A DNA stretch of 64,000 nt from Luminiphilus syltensis NOR5-1B (lineage in GTDB: Bacteria > Pseudomonadota > Gammaproteobacteria > Pseudomonadales > Halieaceae). Under the pieces are notes generated by a model. That model did not search any database, was not told the DNA's origin, and was given only the letters and a program-made list of their open reading frames with translations. A program made the position numbers and the translations under genes. This document shows positions 45,681 through 54,445 of the stretch, in pieces (positions within the stretch are counted from its first letter, which is position 1; each line of letters opens with the position of its first letter). The DNA is taken from the NCBI RefSeq assembly GCF_000158175.1, contig NZ_DS999411.1, positions 1,712,964 to 1,776,963 on the forward strand. The letters are read 5' to 3'.

Positions 45681-47015
45681 TTGAAAAATAAAGCTGCTTA
45701 TACACTTAGGTTGTATGTCTATTTGGTCTTTTTTAGTACGGCCTTGATCGGTTGTTCCGATACGCCGGCGAAGATCTCCCCATACGGTATGGAAGCGCAG
45801 CGTTTAGGTGAGTTAAAGCTAGGAGCGCTGTGCGATCTTTTGGATACATGGGATACATGGGATTGGAGTCAAATATGGGAAGAGTTGGATAGCAGAGGTG
45901 TGCCTCGAAGATATTGTGTAGATCCGGGAGTTCGTCGCGTGGTTGACTTTGCTTACGCTTTAAAAACACACGATAAAAATCAGAGCCTCTCGCAGCTATC
46001 TGACAGTTATTTGTGTGCCGCGCGACAAATGCTCGCTCGTGAGGATAAGTTCGGTTCAGAGGAAAAGAAAATATTAGACAGCCAGATGCAGAAGCGGCAG
46101 TTATCACCTGCCTCATGTGAGAGGGCGATTTCAGTCGCCGCGCAGGAATTGTGTGAAAGCTATCGAGTCCCTGAGTCGGATTGGACTTTTGACGAAATTG
46201 AGTCAGCAAAACGAATGAACTCCGATGTTCTAACACAGATTGGTGCGTTAGGTTTGGAGCCCTATCGCTATTGTGAAACGATAAGTATGGCTAAGTTAAA
46301 AGAGGAGAAATTGCGGGAGGCCGAAAGGCTCGAAGAGGAGAAATTGCGGGAGGCCGAAAGGCTTGCGGACGAGTTAGAGGATAAAAGAGCGCGACTGGCT
46401 GCACTAACCAGACAAAGGCAGTTCAACATAGATCGGTTGAGAATTACCACTGTTACTTATCTAGGTAATGAGACCTGCTCTGAGGGTGCTGATCATACAA
46501 TTCTCCTGGAGGGGGTTATCGGTCCTGACAGCAGTTTTGCAATGAGCCAGCTTTTGGAAGAGATGCGGCCATGTAAGGATTCTGGCGGAAAGACCATCTT
46601 GCCAGTGAAAGTGAAGCTTCATTCTGGCGGTGGCTTGCTCGACCATGGTTATGCGCTAGGCCATTCGCTCAGAAGGTTTCGAGCCCACACATTAGTCGAA
46701 AACGGGAAGGTGTGTGCTTCATCTTGTGCAGTGGCTTTTTTAGGCGGTTTGGAAAGGAGCTTGGAAGACAATGCTTCTCTGCTATTCCATGCACCATATT
46801 TTGATAGGAAAAATGAGTACGGAAAAATAGATCCGGATTGTAAAGTAGGTAAGGATGCGCTTAATGAGCTAGGCCAATATTATCGAGATATGACTACCCC
46901 AGAGGAGGGCGACCGTCTCTTGGATCGGACCCTTTGGTATTGTAGTGCGGATGATGGGTGGGTGATTACTGGCAATGATGCTGCTAGATTATTCGGCATA
47001 GCATCTTCTGAGTAA
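45681..47015 (+). CDS. Lipoprotein with coiled coil and C-terminal ClpP-like serine protease-fold domain
   Basis: 444 aa. N-terminal lipobox LIGCS at about residue 25, so membrane-anchored in the envelope. An N-terminal helical Cys-containing region of about 200 residues is followed by a charged coiled coil (about 203-245) with an 11-residue repeat, and a C-terminal domain of the COG3904/ClpP-crotonase fold. This domain has LHSGGGLLDHG, then CASSCAVAFLGG with the likely nucleophile Ser and LLFHAPY with the likely His. Such proteins are predicted periplasmic proteases of unknown target. TTG start. It could process or guard the neighbouring exported proteins; inference. Confidence 0.65.
   Translation: MKNKAAYTLRLYVYLVFFSTALIGCSDTPAKISPYGMEAQRLGELKLGALCDLLDTWDTWDWSQIWEELDSRGVPRRYCVDPGVRRVVDFAYALKTHDKNQSLSQLSDSYLCAARQMLAREDKFGSEEKKILDSQMQKRQLSPASCERAISVAAQELCESYRVPESDWTFDEIESAKRMNSDVLTQIGALGLEPYRYCETISMAKLKEEKLREAERLEEEKLREAERLADELEDKRARLAALTRQRQFNIDRLRITTVTYLGNETCSEGADHTILLEGVIGPDSSFAMSQLLEEMRPCKDSGGKTILPVKVKLHSGGGLLDHGYALGHSLRRFRAHTLVENGKVCASSCAVAFLGGLERSLEDNASLLFHAPYFDRKNEYGKIDPDCKVGKDALNELGQYYRDMTTPEEGDRLLDRTLWYCSADDGWVITGNDAARLFGIASSE
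46301..46363 (+). repeat. Two 30-bp identical units with 33-bp period inside the lipoprotein coiled coil
   Basis: Units at 46301-46330 and 46334-46363 are identical and encode repeated EEKLREAERLE. Recent in-frame duplication. Confidence 0.9.
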
Positions 47016-47273
47016 TCGAAAGCAGATCTTACTGAGCTAGCACTCACTCGGCTTCTAGACGCACTTCCGCAACTTATTGTTACAAAGCCAATGTGGTGGC
47101 TGTTTAGAAGATTTGGTCGGAGGCGCCTGTTAGTCTGGCTTGTGTCGTTTTGAAGTATCAAGTCCTGTTTTTTGATCCATGGATCGTAGAATCGGAGCGG
47201 TTCAAAACGTCTATTTGTGATTCCTTATTGATACTATTCGTTGGTGAAACCACGGCTGATTAGAGGAGCAGAA

Positions 47274-47534
47274 ATGTCTCTAGCTAAGTTATTGCCCCTG
47301 TCTGCATTCATTATGGCATTGCTGACTCTCTATCTTACATATGTATCAAAGGAAAAGCTTTCCTCTAGTCTACGAAAGGCCAAAGCAGAGGAAGAGAAGT
47401 TCCGCCGACACTTCGATTGTTTATGCGATGCTTTGATGGATCCTGATAGGAAGAGCAAGCTAGATAAGCGAATAGATAGACATCGAGCAGCGAATACCGA
47501 TCTTCGCAAGTCATTATTTCAAGTTAAGCCGTAA
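47274..47534 (+). CDS. Small membrane protein of unknown function
   Basis: 86 aa from the ATG with AGAGGAG upstream. One membrane helix (about residues 5-25) and then a long charged helix (KAKAEEEKFRRHFDCLCDAL). No family recognised. The island position and gene order after the lipoprotein suggest it may belong to the exported-protein set. Confidence 0.5.
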   Translation: MSLAKLLPLSAFIMALLTLYLTYVSKEKLSSSLRKAKAEEEKFRRHFDCLCDALMDPDRKSKLDKRIDRHRAANTDLRKSLFQVKP

Positions 47535-47563
47535 TTAGTGAGTTGTACTCCTTCGCTATTCTG

Positions 47564-47587
47564 CGCTATCGCTATCGCTATCGCTAT
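47564..47587. repeat. 6-bp tandem repeat CGCTAT, four units
   Basis: Four perfect units in a non-coding gap between the small membrane protein and the ShosT-like gene. The rest of this gap (47535-47828) shows no gene. Confidence 0.9.
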
Positions 47588-47828
47588 GGATGCGATGCTG
47601 CAGCTTGACTAAGACACCTCTACTTAAGGCTGGTCCTTTTTACAATTGATGGGCCCGCTTATTCTGTATTTTCGTGTGTTGCTGCAATTTGGATTCAGCG
47701 TGCGATATGGAATAAGGAAGAGAAGCTGATTCGATCAAAGTCGTTGCAAAAAATAAATCCGAAATCATCCTTTGAGAATATTGGGTGACGCATGAAGGAC
47801 GTTGATCGTATCACTAGAGTGATGGCAG

Positions 47829-49091
47829 CTAACCGGATGGCCATTCCCAGTCGGAGTATTTGGTATAGGCTTCAGCAATCTGATTATGTGCATCTGAGTT
47901 CAGGACCTTCTGGGAGTTTGGGTAAATTCGTTCTCTAGATCCCTTTGAGGTATAAGTCTCGAAAGGGTTTTCTATGGGGACGTTTAGATCGGTAATCGCT
48001 CGATAGTCATTATTCCCAGGGGTTTTTAGCCAAGAGAGCAGTATTACATTTGCTCCGGCGGCTTCAAAGAACGCGCGAGCAGCCTCCAAAGAAAAGCCCT
48101 CCGTACATATGTCGTCAATGACCAGCACCGTTCGGCCTGTTAGTGACGGTGGATTTTTATATTTCTGTTTCTTTGGCCCGGTTCTTGTCGGGTGCGGATT
48201 GAGCTTGATGGTATTGAGTTGGTTATTGATGTCTGGCTTTGTATTTCCGCCATTTCGTAGTGTTTGCGACTTAGGCGCGTCAGTATGCCTCTCGATGAAA
48301 TCTACAAGGTATTTTGCTCTGAGTGACCCGGACACTATTGCAATCATGTCCATAAGCGCAGACTTCTCTGAAGTTGTGCTGTGTCCCGGGTAGGGAGCCA
48401 CATAGTCTAGATCAACTCCAATTCCTGACAGGTGCAATCGTGCTGCCATCAACAGTCCCCAAAAGCGGAGATTACCGCCATTAGATTTAACTGCCTGCTT
48501 GGCGTCCGCAGAATAAATCACCCCTTGGGGGTAAGCTTTTGAGTGTTCTGCGAGGGGGGCTATCGAGTACATTCGCAGGCCGTTATCCTCTATCCCCCAG
48601 AACCATTCTCCTGGTGTGAGGCAGCAGCAATCTATGAAGCTGGCGACCTCTTTTGGTGAGGAGAATTCAAAACCGTAATGGGAATAATCGCCATGCCATT
48701 TCGCATTTAGAAGGGGAAAGCCTCCATTACTGGCCGCCTGAACGTCTTCGGGTGTACTGCCTATGTAAAATACCTCTGATTTTTTCCACCCTTGTTCTTT
48801 TAAAATATGACCCATTGCATTTTTGGTTTGCTTGGGTTCAATTTCGCGGCCTCCTTGGTAGTAAGGAATATCTTGTCCAAGGATTTCCGATAAAAACCCA
48901 TGAAATGCTGTTTTTGTGTCGTCGCTCTGAGTGATGACCCAAGAAGAATTTGTGACGAGAACCGGCTGAACACTTTGAGACAGCAAAAAGCGCAATAGCT
49001 TGATGGATTGATCCAGAAGATCAGGATCTACGGTGCCTTCGCGAACCAAGACGCCGCGCAGAGAGAATATTACCCCCTTTAATTTCTGCAA
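47829..49091 (-). CDS. HAD-like/phosphoribosyltransferase fusion, ShosT-like
   Basis: 420 aa. N-terminal 150 residues follow a HAD-hydrolase layout: strand VIFSLRGVLV where an active enzyme has DxDG, then LVTNSS (motif II) and YIGSTPEDVQAA. Both Asp of motif I are replaced (Ser and Arg) and the GD of motif IV is GS, so this half looks non-catalytic. The C-terminal half has a type I phosphoribosyltransferase PRPP loop LVIDDICTEGFS at about 323-334. The gene follows 33 bases behind a DprA-like gene. A PRTase gene with a DprA-like partner is the ShosTA toxin-antitoxin/anti-phage pair; assignment is by architecture, not by alignment. Confidence 0.65.
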   Translation of the reverse strand: MQKLKGVIFSLRGVLVREGTVDPDLLDQSIKLLRFLLSQSVQPVLVTNSSWVITQSDDTKTAFHGFLSEILGQDIPYYQGGREIEPKQTKNAMGHILKEQGWKKSEVFYIGSTPEDVQAASNGGFPLLNAKWHGDYSHYGFEFSSPKEVASFIDCCCLTPGEWFWGIEDNGLRMYSIAPLAEHSKAYPQGVIYSADAKQAVKSNGGNLRFWGLLMAARLHLSGIGVDLDYVAPYPGHSTTSEKSALMDMIAIVSGSLRAKYLVDFIERHTDAPKSQTLRNGGNTKPDINNQLNTIKLNPHPTRTGPKKQKYKNPPSLTGRTVLVIDDICTEGFSLEAARAFFEAAGANVILLSWLKTPGNNDYRAITDLNVPIENPFETYTSKGSRERIYPNSQKVLNSDAHNQIAEAYTKYSDWEWPSG

Positions 49092-49124
49092 CTTATCTCT
49101 CCAAATCTAAAGATTAAATGACGA

Positions 49125-50066
49125 TTAGCTATCAACTGGCTTAGGAATCAGTGCCGTAATAAATTGGGTGTGTTCTGCTGGCAAAATGAAAAAATCTGAC
49201 TTTCGACTATATTCCGTAGGGATCCAGCTAAAGTCTTTCTGCGTGGGAGTTCTGCAGAAGATCATTGGCCGATGCATTTCCCTTGCGAATTTGACAGTGT
49301 GTGCTGTTCCACTTTTTATCTGCCACTCAATCGGAAAAATTATGTCGCCGAGTGCTGCTTGCAGCCGATTTCGCCTTACAAAGTTTTTTGCACTGAAAGT
49401 ATCGCGAGGAAGATATTCGGTTACTAAGGCGCCGCCGTTCTCCAAGATGCGGCCTCTCAGCTCCTGCGAACCTTTTGGATAATCGGAAAGTATTCCAGTG
49501 CCTAAGACTGCAACTGTTGGAAGATGTGCTGAGATGCTCGCCCGATGGACGATTTGATCAATACCTTCTGCGAGTCCACTTATCGTCGTTAATTTCAGAT
49601 CTTGCAAACATAGTCCAAAATAGTTGGCTAGCCATTTTCCCTCTGCCGATGGTTTTCGGGAGCCAACTGCTGTCACGGAAAATCCTATGAGTGCCTCAGA
49701 GGCGCCTTCTATGAAGATCCATTGAGGCATATCGTTTAGGTCATGTAGCTTTTTTGGAAACCTATCTTCGCCTGGCAGGATTATGGATATCTGCCGGTTT
49801 TGCAGATAATCGAAGTTCCTTTTAGCGAGATCTAATGCGTCATTGATGGAGCGGCTAGAAGCTAAGTATTCTTTGATCTTTGAGTAGGTGGCGTTTGAAG
49901 AGATGTGCGGCTTATAGTGCTGCCCGGCGTCGGATTGGAAAAAGGTAGTAAATGGAATCTGATCTAGAGAAATTTTCTTAATAGTTTCGAAGCCAACGCC
50001 CCTTATCTCGCTTAGGGCCAGTAGCGCAAGTTTCTCCGATCGGATTTCTTCTGTGTCATTTTGCAC
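49125..50066 (-). CDS. DprA/Smf-like protein, ShosA-like partner
   Basis: 313 aa. N-terminal helix-hairpin-like region (LLALSEIRGVGFETIKKI), then the DprA Rossmann fold: VTAVGSRKPSAEG, ISGLAEGIDQIVH, VAVLGTGILSDYP, and NFVRRNRLQAALGD, all in the usual order. DprA loads RecA on incoming ssDNA; in ShosTA the DprA-like member neutralises the PRTase toxin. GTG start. It is followed by the PRTase gene 33 bases later. The housekeeping dprA is not expected here, so this is an accessory copy. Confidence 0.7.
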   Translation of the reverse strand: MQNDTEEIRSEKLALLALSEIRGVGFETIKKISLDQIPFTTFFQSDAGQHYKPHISSNATYSKIKEYLASSRSINDALDLAKRNFDYLQNRQISIILPGEDRFPKKLHDLNDMPQWIFIEGASEALIGFSVTAVGSRKPSAEGKWLANYFGLCLQDLKLTTISGLAEGIDQIVHRASISAHLPTVAVLGTGILSDYPKGSQELRGRILENGGALVTEYLPRDTFSAKNFVRRNRLQAALGDIIFPIEWQIKSGTAHTVKFAREMHRPMIFCRTPTQKDFSWIPTEYSRKSDFFILPAEHTQFITALIPKPVDS

Positions 50067-50087
50067 TTAAAGGCATGCCCAGTATCA

Positions 50088-50437
50088 TCAAGGTAGCGGA
50101 GTCTCGTTCTTCATCGGGAACAGCTCTGATTCACTTCTCCTGATCGCTTTTGAACCAGCCGGCTGTTGTAGGACAAAACCGTGCCCAACCACTCGCAAAT
50201 CGGCCATCACGGGTTTGGGTAAGGCAAGCCGATAACCAGTTTTTGACTTGCGGTTTCCGTTTTTTTTAGGTGTCGCAGCGGCGGTTGCTTAGTAGCTGCA
50301 CACATTACATCGAGCCTTATCTTATTTTCAACTGTAGGTGTTGGCAGCCTGGATTTGTTTTGCGTGAAGGTATTAATTAGCTTTATTGCGTCATCGACAG
50401 TGGGAAGATTAGGTATTAGTAAGGGCTTCTTTATCTC
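50088..50437 (-). pseudogene. Broken small gene upstream of the ShosA-like gene
   Basis: On the minus strand an open frame without a start runs from 50437 (KKPLLIPNLPTVDDAIK) and is taken up in the next frame after a run of eight A (T8 at 50260-50267 on the plus strand), ending KNETPLP-stop at 50088. Joined, they give about 115 residues of protein-like sequence: RLPTPTVENKIRLDV, then KTGYRLALPKPVMADLRV and FVLQQPAGSKAIRRSE. It reads into the DprA-like gene on the same strand, so it may once have been its first gene. No family recognised; frameshift could be real, phase-variable, or an error. Confidence 0.35.
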
Positions 50438-50476
50438 TCAATACTTGTCTGAATATGCATCACCTATCTCGTATGT

Positions 50477-51868
50477 ATGGAGCCTCAGACTTATATACTT
50501 ACAGCTTCTAGGCTAATTTATCCCCCTGTTTATCCATCTTCCTACTTACTTCGCCCTGACTTGAGGTGTCCTTTGTCTTTTATACCCTCGTTACCTTCTG
50601 TTGATCTAACCGGCTCCCCTTTCGCACCCCTGTCAGGCCTCCCTTTCCAGCAACCTGACTTCTCTGATGCGTCTTGGCTTCGGGCTGTTGGGCTTAAATC
50701 CTCTTCCATCTGCTCAGCAGAGTTCGAATCCTTGGTTGATGCTGTCCTTCTCGAAGTGAACCCTTATCGTGATAGGGCCAAGTACCGGAGGCATATCGAA
50801 CTCTTTCTGCTGTGTCTCTCCTGCTCGGCGTTGTTCAATCGCTTCCTCCACGTCAGCCTTAATAAGTCGCTTTACTCCCCCTCTGGCGCGTCTATAAACC
50901 CAAAGGCCTCCTTCGCTCTTCGTATCCACACCCTGTCTTTTGATGTGGTTTCTCGTCTGGTGGCGGTTTTCGAGCGCCTTGGTCTCGTCGATGTGCGCAA
51001 GGGGTTTCATGATCGCTCAGGTGGTGGCGGTAGCCGTCCTACTCGTTTGTTCCCCACTAAGGAGTTCTTTCCAGTCATCCTTCCGTACAGCGTGTACACC
51101 GAGGAGCCGTTCGAGGCCCCTTTCGTCATTGCCAGAGGTGCGTCTAACGATTGGGAGGGGGCTATTCATTCCCATCCTGATGACATCGATAAGCTCTCTT
51201 TCATTAATGACTTCCTCGTGGATCATGATTGGGCTTGTAAGGGGCCCATACGCAGGATTTACGGGGCCACGCCTTTCGGGTCTGGAAGGCTCTACACGCC
51301 GTTTCAGGGGATTCCAGCACGTCGGGCCCCGGTGAGGATAAATACGCTGATCGATGGTCACCCCTTAGCTGAGGTTGACTTTAGTGCTAGCCAGCTACGT
51401 CTTGCTTTAGCCGTTGAAGGAGATATTGACGCCGGGGATGACCCTTATGCGGATGTGGCTTCAATGGCAGGGCTGTCTAGGGATAAGGTGAAGTCGTTTT
51501 TTACCGTCTCCTTCGGTGCTTCTTCTAAAAAGGAGGGTTCTTCAGCTCTATATGGGAGTCGTCTGAAGGACAAGGAGATCGATGCTTGCCATGATGCGGC
51601 ATTAGACCTCTGGCCTGACCTCGATGGTTGGTTGTTCACAGATGCAGGGGTGAAGCTCCAATCATTAGAAGGCAGTATCCTCCTGGATGTTATATATGAG
51701 GGAGCCAAGAAAGGTATCGTTGTTCTACCGATCCACGATGCAATTGCTGTTAAGCAGTCTGATGTTCTCTGGGCGGAGGACGCTATGGAGAGGTTCTGGC
51801 TGGATCACGCGACGGGTAGCCTAGGGAAGGGGGTTGCAAAGCCGAGGTTGAAAGTTGATATGCCTTGA
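50477..51868 (+). CDS. Family-A DNA polymerase-like protein (compact palm/fingers)
   Basis: 463 aa. The first 200 residues are not recognised. From about 269 a family-A polymerase core appears: GRLYTPFQGIPARRAPVRI (like GRLSS..NLQNIP..R), motif A EVDFSASQLRLAL with Asp301, motif B R335-x3-K339 followed by SFG, and motif C LPIHDAIAV with His420 and Asp421. In Pol I motif C is HDE; here Glu is Ala. No exonuclease domain. It may be a replication or repair polymerase of an element, or a primase-like protein. ATG start without clear Shine-Dalgarno; start uncertain. Confidence 0.65.
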   Translation: MEPQTYILTASRLIYPPVYPSSYLLRPDLRCPLSFIPSLPSVDLTGSPFAPLSGLPFQQPDFSDASWLRAVGLKSSSICSAEFESLVDAVLLEVNPYRDRAKYRRHIELFLLCLSCSALFNRFLHVSLNKSLYSPSGASINPKASFALRIHTLSFDVVSRLVAVFERLGLVDVRKGFHDRSGGGGSRPTRLFPTKEFFPVILPYSVYTEEPFEAPFVIARGASNDWEGAIHSHPDDIDKLSFINDFLVDHDWACKGPIRRIYGATPFGSGRLYTPFQGIPARRAPVRINTLIDGHPLAEVDFSASQLRLALAVEGDIDAGDDPYADVASMAGLSRDKVKSFFTVSFGASSKKEGSSALYGSRLKDKEIDACHDAALDLWPDLDGWLFTDAGVKLQSLEGSILLDVIYEGAKKGIVVLPIHDAIAVKQSDVLWAEDAMERFWLDHATGSLGKGVAKPRLKVDMP

Positions 51869-51870
51869 CC

Positions 51871-51895
51871 AAAAAAAAGGGCTCCGAGGAGCCCC
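51871..51895. terminator. Rho-independent terminator for the minus-strand secreted gene
   Basis: GGGCTC-CGAG-GAGCCC hairpin flanked by eight A on the plus strand. On the minus strand it is a stem followed by eight T, 20 bases after the stop of the gene at 51915. It also lies right behind the polymerase-like gene stop. Confidence 0.85.
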
Positions 51896-51914
51896 TTGAG
51901 ATAGCTTTGGAAAC

Positions 51915-52607
51915 TTATTCGTCGATAACGTTTATCTCGATTGAAACGCTGAGAGGTGGCCCGTTAAAGGTCTCCGGCGTCAGAGTAAGCGTCATTTCGT
52001 AGGTGTCAGGTTCGTTAACATCGAAAAAGGGGTTTCCGAAGAGCGCATTTTGTGAGCCCTGGAAGAGAACGGCATTGCCATTGCTAACTGGGGTATCGAC
52101 GTTCAGGCTGAAAGGCAAGGGTATGCCTGAAGCTTCGGATAGCTCTTCCCAGAAATTTGAATCAATAGTCGCGTTGTAATCTGAAAGAGTGGTCCCCTTG
52201 GCGACTCCGCGAGCCCCTCGAAGATCTATGTGGAATTCATAATTCCAGATAGCACCTGGGGTTCCGGTAGCTGATTCGCTCTGGCCGGTGACTGACTGAT
52301 AGATTCCCACCTTCCCGTTTTCGTTGGGATATGCGGGATATGGGCCTTCAAAGCGCTCAGTTGCACGCAGACCTATTTCAATCCCAAGCCGGCGAGCGAC
52401 CGTGAATTCACCGTTAGGAATGCCACTTCCGCCCACAGGATAGATACCATTAGGGGGGTCGAAGGCAGTAGTAGAATCGAACTCACTGGCATTTACACCT
52501 ACAAGCACCTCGCCAGGGCCGCTCTTCTTATCGGGTTTTGCGGCTACAGCGCTCGTGAGTAGCAGAGCTGCTATAACGGCCGTGGCCGCCCTTAATGTTG
52601 CTTTCAT
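51915..52607 (-). CDS. Secreted protein of unknown function
   Basis: 230 aa from the ATG at MKATLRAAT, with a classic signal peptide (cleavage near AVAA). The mature part is a beta-rich, Gly/Asn/Pro-rich acidic protein, with RRLGIEIGLRATERFEG and an end of repeated strands (TYEMTLTLTPETF, VSIEINV). No family recognised and no sorting tag seen at the C-terminus. An ATG six codons earlier is the alternative. It has its own strong terminator, so it is a single transcription unit. Confidence 0.6.
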   Translation of the reverse strand: MKATLRAATAVIAALLLTSAVAAKPDKKSGPGEVLVGVNASEFDSTTAFDPPNGIYPVGGSGIPNGEFTVARRLGIEIGLRATERFEGPYPAYPNENGKVGIYQSVTGQSESATGTPGAIWNYEFHIDLRGARGVAKGTTLSDYNATIDSNFWEELSEASGIPLPFSLNVDTPVSNGNAVLFQGSQNALFGNPFFDVNEPDTYEMTLTLTPETFNGPPLSVSIEINVIDE

Positions 52608-52965
52608 GATCATATGTGACCTCACGTTAGTGTGGATGGGCAGTAAATGCTGCCAAATGGAGTCTGAATAAACAAGTGAAGAATCGGCTGAGTAGCAGAA
52701 ATTTCTGGGGATGCTGGGAAATTACCGACAGGGACGTAAATGCTCAGTAAGTAGCCACTATCAGCAGAGTTGCCGCAGGCATTCGCAGTGCAAGATTGTC
52801 CTTCCCCTAAAAGGCTGAATAAGCACCCCTAAATCGGCTTGTAAAAAAAAGGACTGAGATAAATATCACGAACGCCCTTCCAGCAAGAGGTTGCAGACGA
52901 AAAAGGCCATAAAAAACCATTAAATACAATGGGTTATGTGGCTACCGCAGGCTTCCCCGCCACTG
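52608..52965. other. Intergenic region between the integrase end and the secreted gene
   Basis: No gene seen. AT-rich, with runs of A (52844-52851) and an AAAAAACC stretch. It should hold the promoter of the secreted gene, but no clear -35/-10 pair was recognised. Confidence 0.5.
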
Positions 52966-54411
52966 CTATTTATGTGCGCTTGCCGAAGTTAGTGGTGTCA
53001 CGTTTGACGCAGCATCTAGATCTACTAACAAATGCCTGTGGATCTTAAGTGACTCATTCCGGAGATTCTTGAGTACCTCAGAGCTGCTAAGGCCCTCAGC
53101 ACCATACTCCAGCATAATGTCGCTAACTCCACCTCCGGGGACTTTCCAGCCCGCAATACTTGCAACTGCGAGGAGGTTGGCACTGACAGCTGTACAGTTC
53201 GCCCTCAGGGTGTGTCTAAGGCAATGACCGGTAAAGCCATCGACGTCTAGAGCTGCTTTCAGGCGCTTCTTGATGGTTGCAGAGGGCGTTGAATCGGTCA
53301 CCTTGCGAAGCCAATCAATAGCTTCCTCTATATGATCCGCAATTAGTTCTTCCCCCAAAACAATAGGTACAACCCGCTTCCGTGAGTGGGTCTTGGTTCG
53401 GCCTGCATCTCCTCCTCTGAGAATGATGTGCGGGATAGCCGCATTGAGGTGAAGATCTTTTTCTGGATCGATGCGCTGGATTTCTGAAGGCATTGCGCCC
53501 GCCTGAAGCATGATCAGGATGCAAGCGCTAATACCGTCATCCCAATCCCGACAGGCTTTCACCAAGCTTCTTTGTTGCTCATGGTCCAATACGGGTTTGG
53601 TCTTCCTTGGCTGACGCGGGAGGCTTGGGGGCTCAATGACCCAGCCCAAGCGATACTTTCTCGACCCTCGCTTCAATGCTGCTAAGGGCTCCGCCAAGTT
53701 TCTTCTGATACTGCTTGATACTTGTCCTTCTTCCAGCTTCTCCGCAGCGTATGCATCTAATCCTGCATGGATATGGTCGAGGGTGTGCTCGGCAACAAAG
53801 GTGTCTCCAGTAATGGCTATAAACCGATCCCAGCAACCTTGAATCCTTTTGCCTTCTCGAGTGCTTATATCGATCGAGCGTTCATCCCGATATTCGTCCC
53901 ATAGGGTCTGGAGTGTTCGGGGTTTTCTTGAGGCAACGGCTTGAACGGTCTTCCAAGCATGCTCTAGAGCCTTTTCCTCAACGGTCATTGCCGCATCGTC
54001 TTTGAGTAGCAGATTGTTTATCTCAGGGAATATCTCGTCCGCATAATCATAAGGGTGTGGTTGCCGCTGCTCTTGATTCGCCTCCTCCTCTTTCGATATC
54101 TCTGGGTCAGCCACTCTTGCGAATTGCCCGGGCTTTACTCCTCGTTTCCGAAGAAGTTCCGTTGCCAGTTTGTCGATGTCTGAAGCATCGAAGGCGGAAG
54201 GATCAGAGGTCTCTAGCTGCCTACAGTGGAGGTCATAGAGATCATTTGCACGGGCTAGGGCTCTCTGAAGATCGCCTTCGCTGCAACCGGCCTGAAGACC
54301 TAACGGAGTGGTAAAGGTTTTCTTGTTGTATAGGCGGTAAAGATGGCTCGGATAGTCCTTCTGGTATCTGAGGGTTTTGCCTGTCTGCTTTACGTATCTA
54401 GGGAGCTTCAT
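52966..54411 (-). CDS. Tyrosine recombinase (integrase) of the island
   Basis: 481 aa. N-terminal and core-binding helical regions, then the catalytic domain from about residue 290. Box II HCLRHT with His396 and Arg399, the beta-turn Lys in RTKTHSRKR, the W of IAGWK and the nucleophile Tyr436 in IMLEYG are present. Box I, normally GxRxSE, reads GAMPSEI, so the first catalytic Arg is Met307. An ATG with AGGA upstream starts it at MKLPRY; a TTG 9 codons earlier is possible. It lies next to attR, reading inwards, as expected for a tRNA-targeting integrase. Confidence 0.85.
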   Translation of the reverse strand: MKLPRYVKQTGKTLRYQKDYPSHLYRLYNKKTFTTPLGLQAGCSEGDLQRALARANDLYDLHCRQLETSDPSAFDASDIDKLATELLRKRGVKPGQFARVADPEISKEEEANQEQRQPHPYDYADEIFPEINNLLLKDDAAMTVEEKALEHAWKTVQAVASRKPRTLQTLWDEYRDERSIDISTREGKRIQGCWDRFIAITGDTFVAEHTLDHIHAGLDAYAAEKLEEGQVSSSIRRNLAEPLAALKRGSRKYRLGWVIEPPSLPRQPRKTKPVLDHEQQRSLVKACRDWDDGISACILIMLQAGAMPSEIQRIDPEKDLHLNAAIPHIILRGGDAGRTKTHSRKRVVPIVLGEELIADHIEEAIDWLRKVTDSTPSATIKKRLKAALDVDGFTGHCLRHTLRANCTAVSANLLAVASIAGWKVPGGGVSDIMLEYGAEGLSSSEVLKNLRNESLKIHRHLLVDLDAASNVTPLTSASAHK

Positions 54412-54414
54412 TGG

Positions 54415-54445
54415 CCATTCCTGCAACATATCCTGCAATAATAGG
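54415..54445. promoter_or_regulatory. Right-arm repeats in front of the integrase
   Basis: CCTGCAAC and CCTGCAATAAT, matching those near the left end. They overlap the integrase 5' region, so binding here could also regulate it. Confidence 0.4.

Noticed and set aside
47016-47153. 46 codons open in frame behind the lipoprotein stop
   Set aside because: The protein ends where the family ends; an open stretch of this length by chance is not rare.
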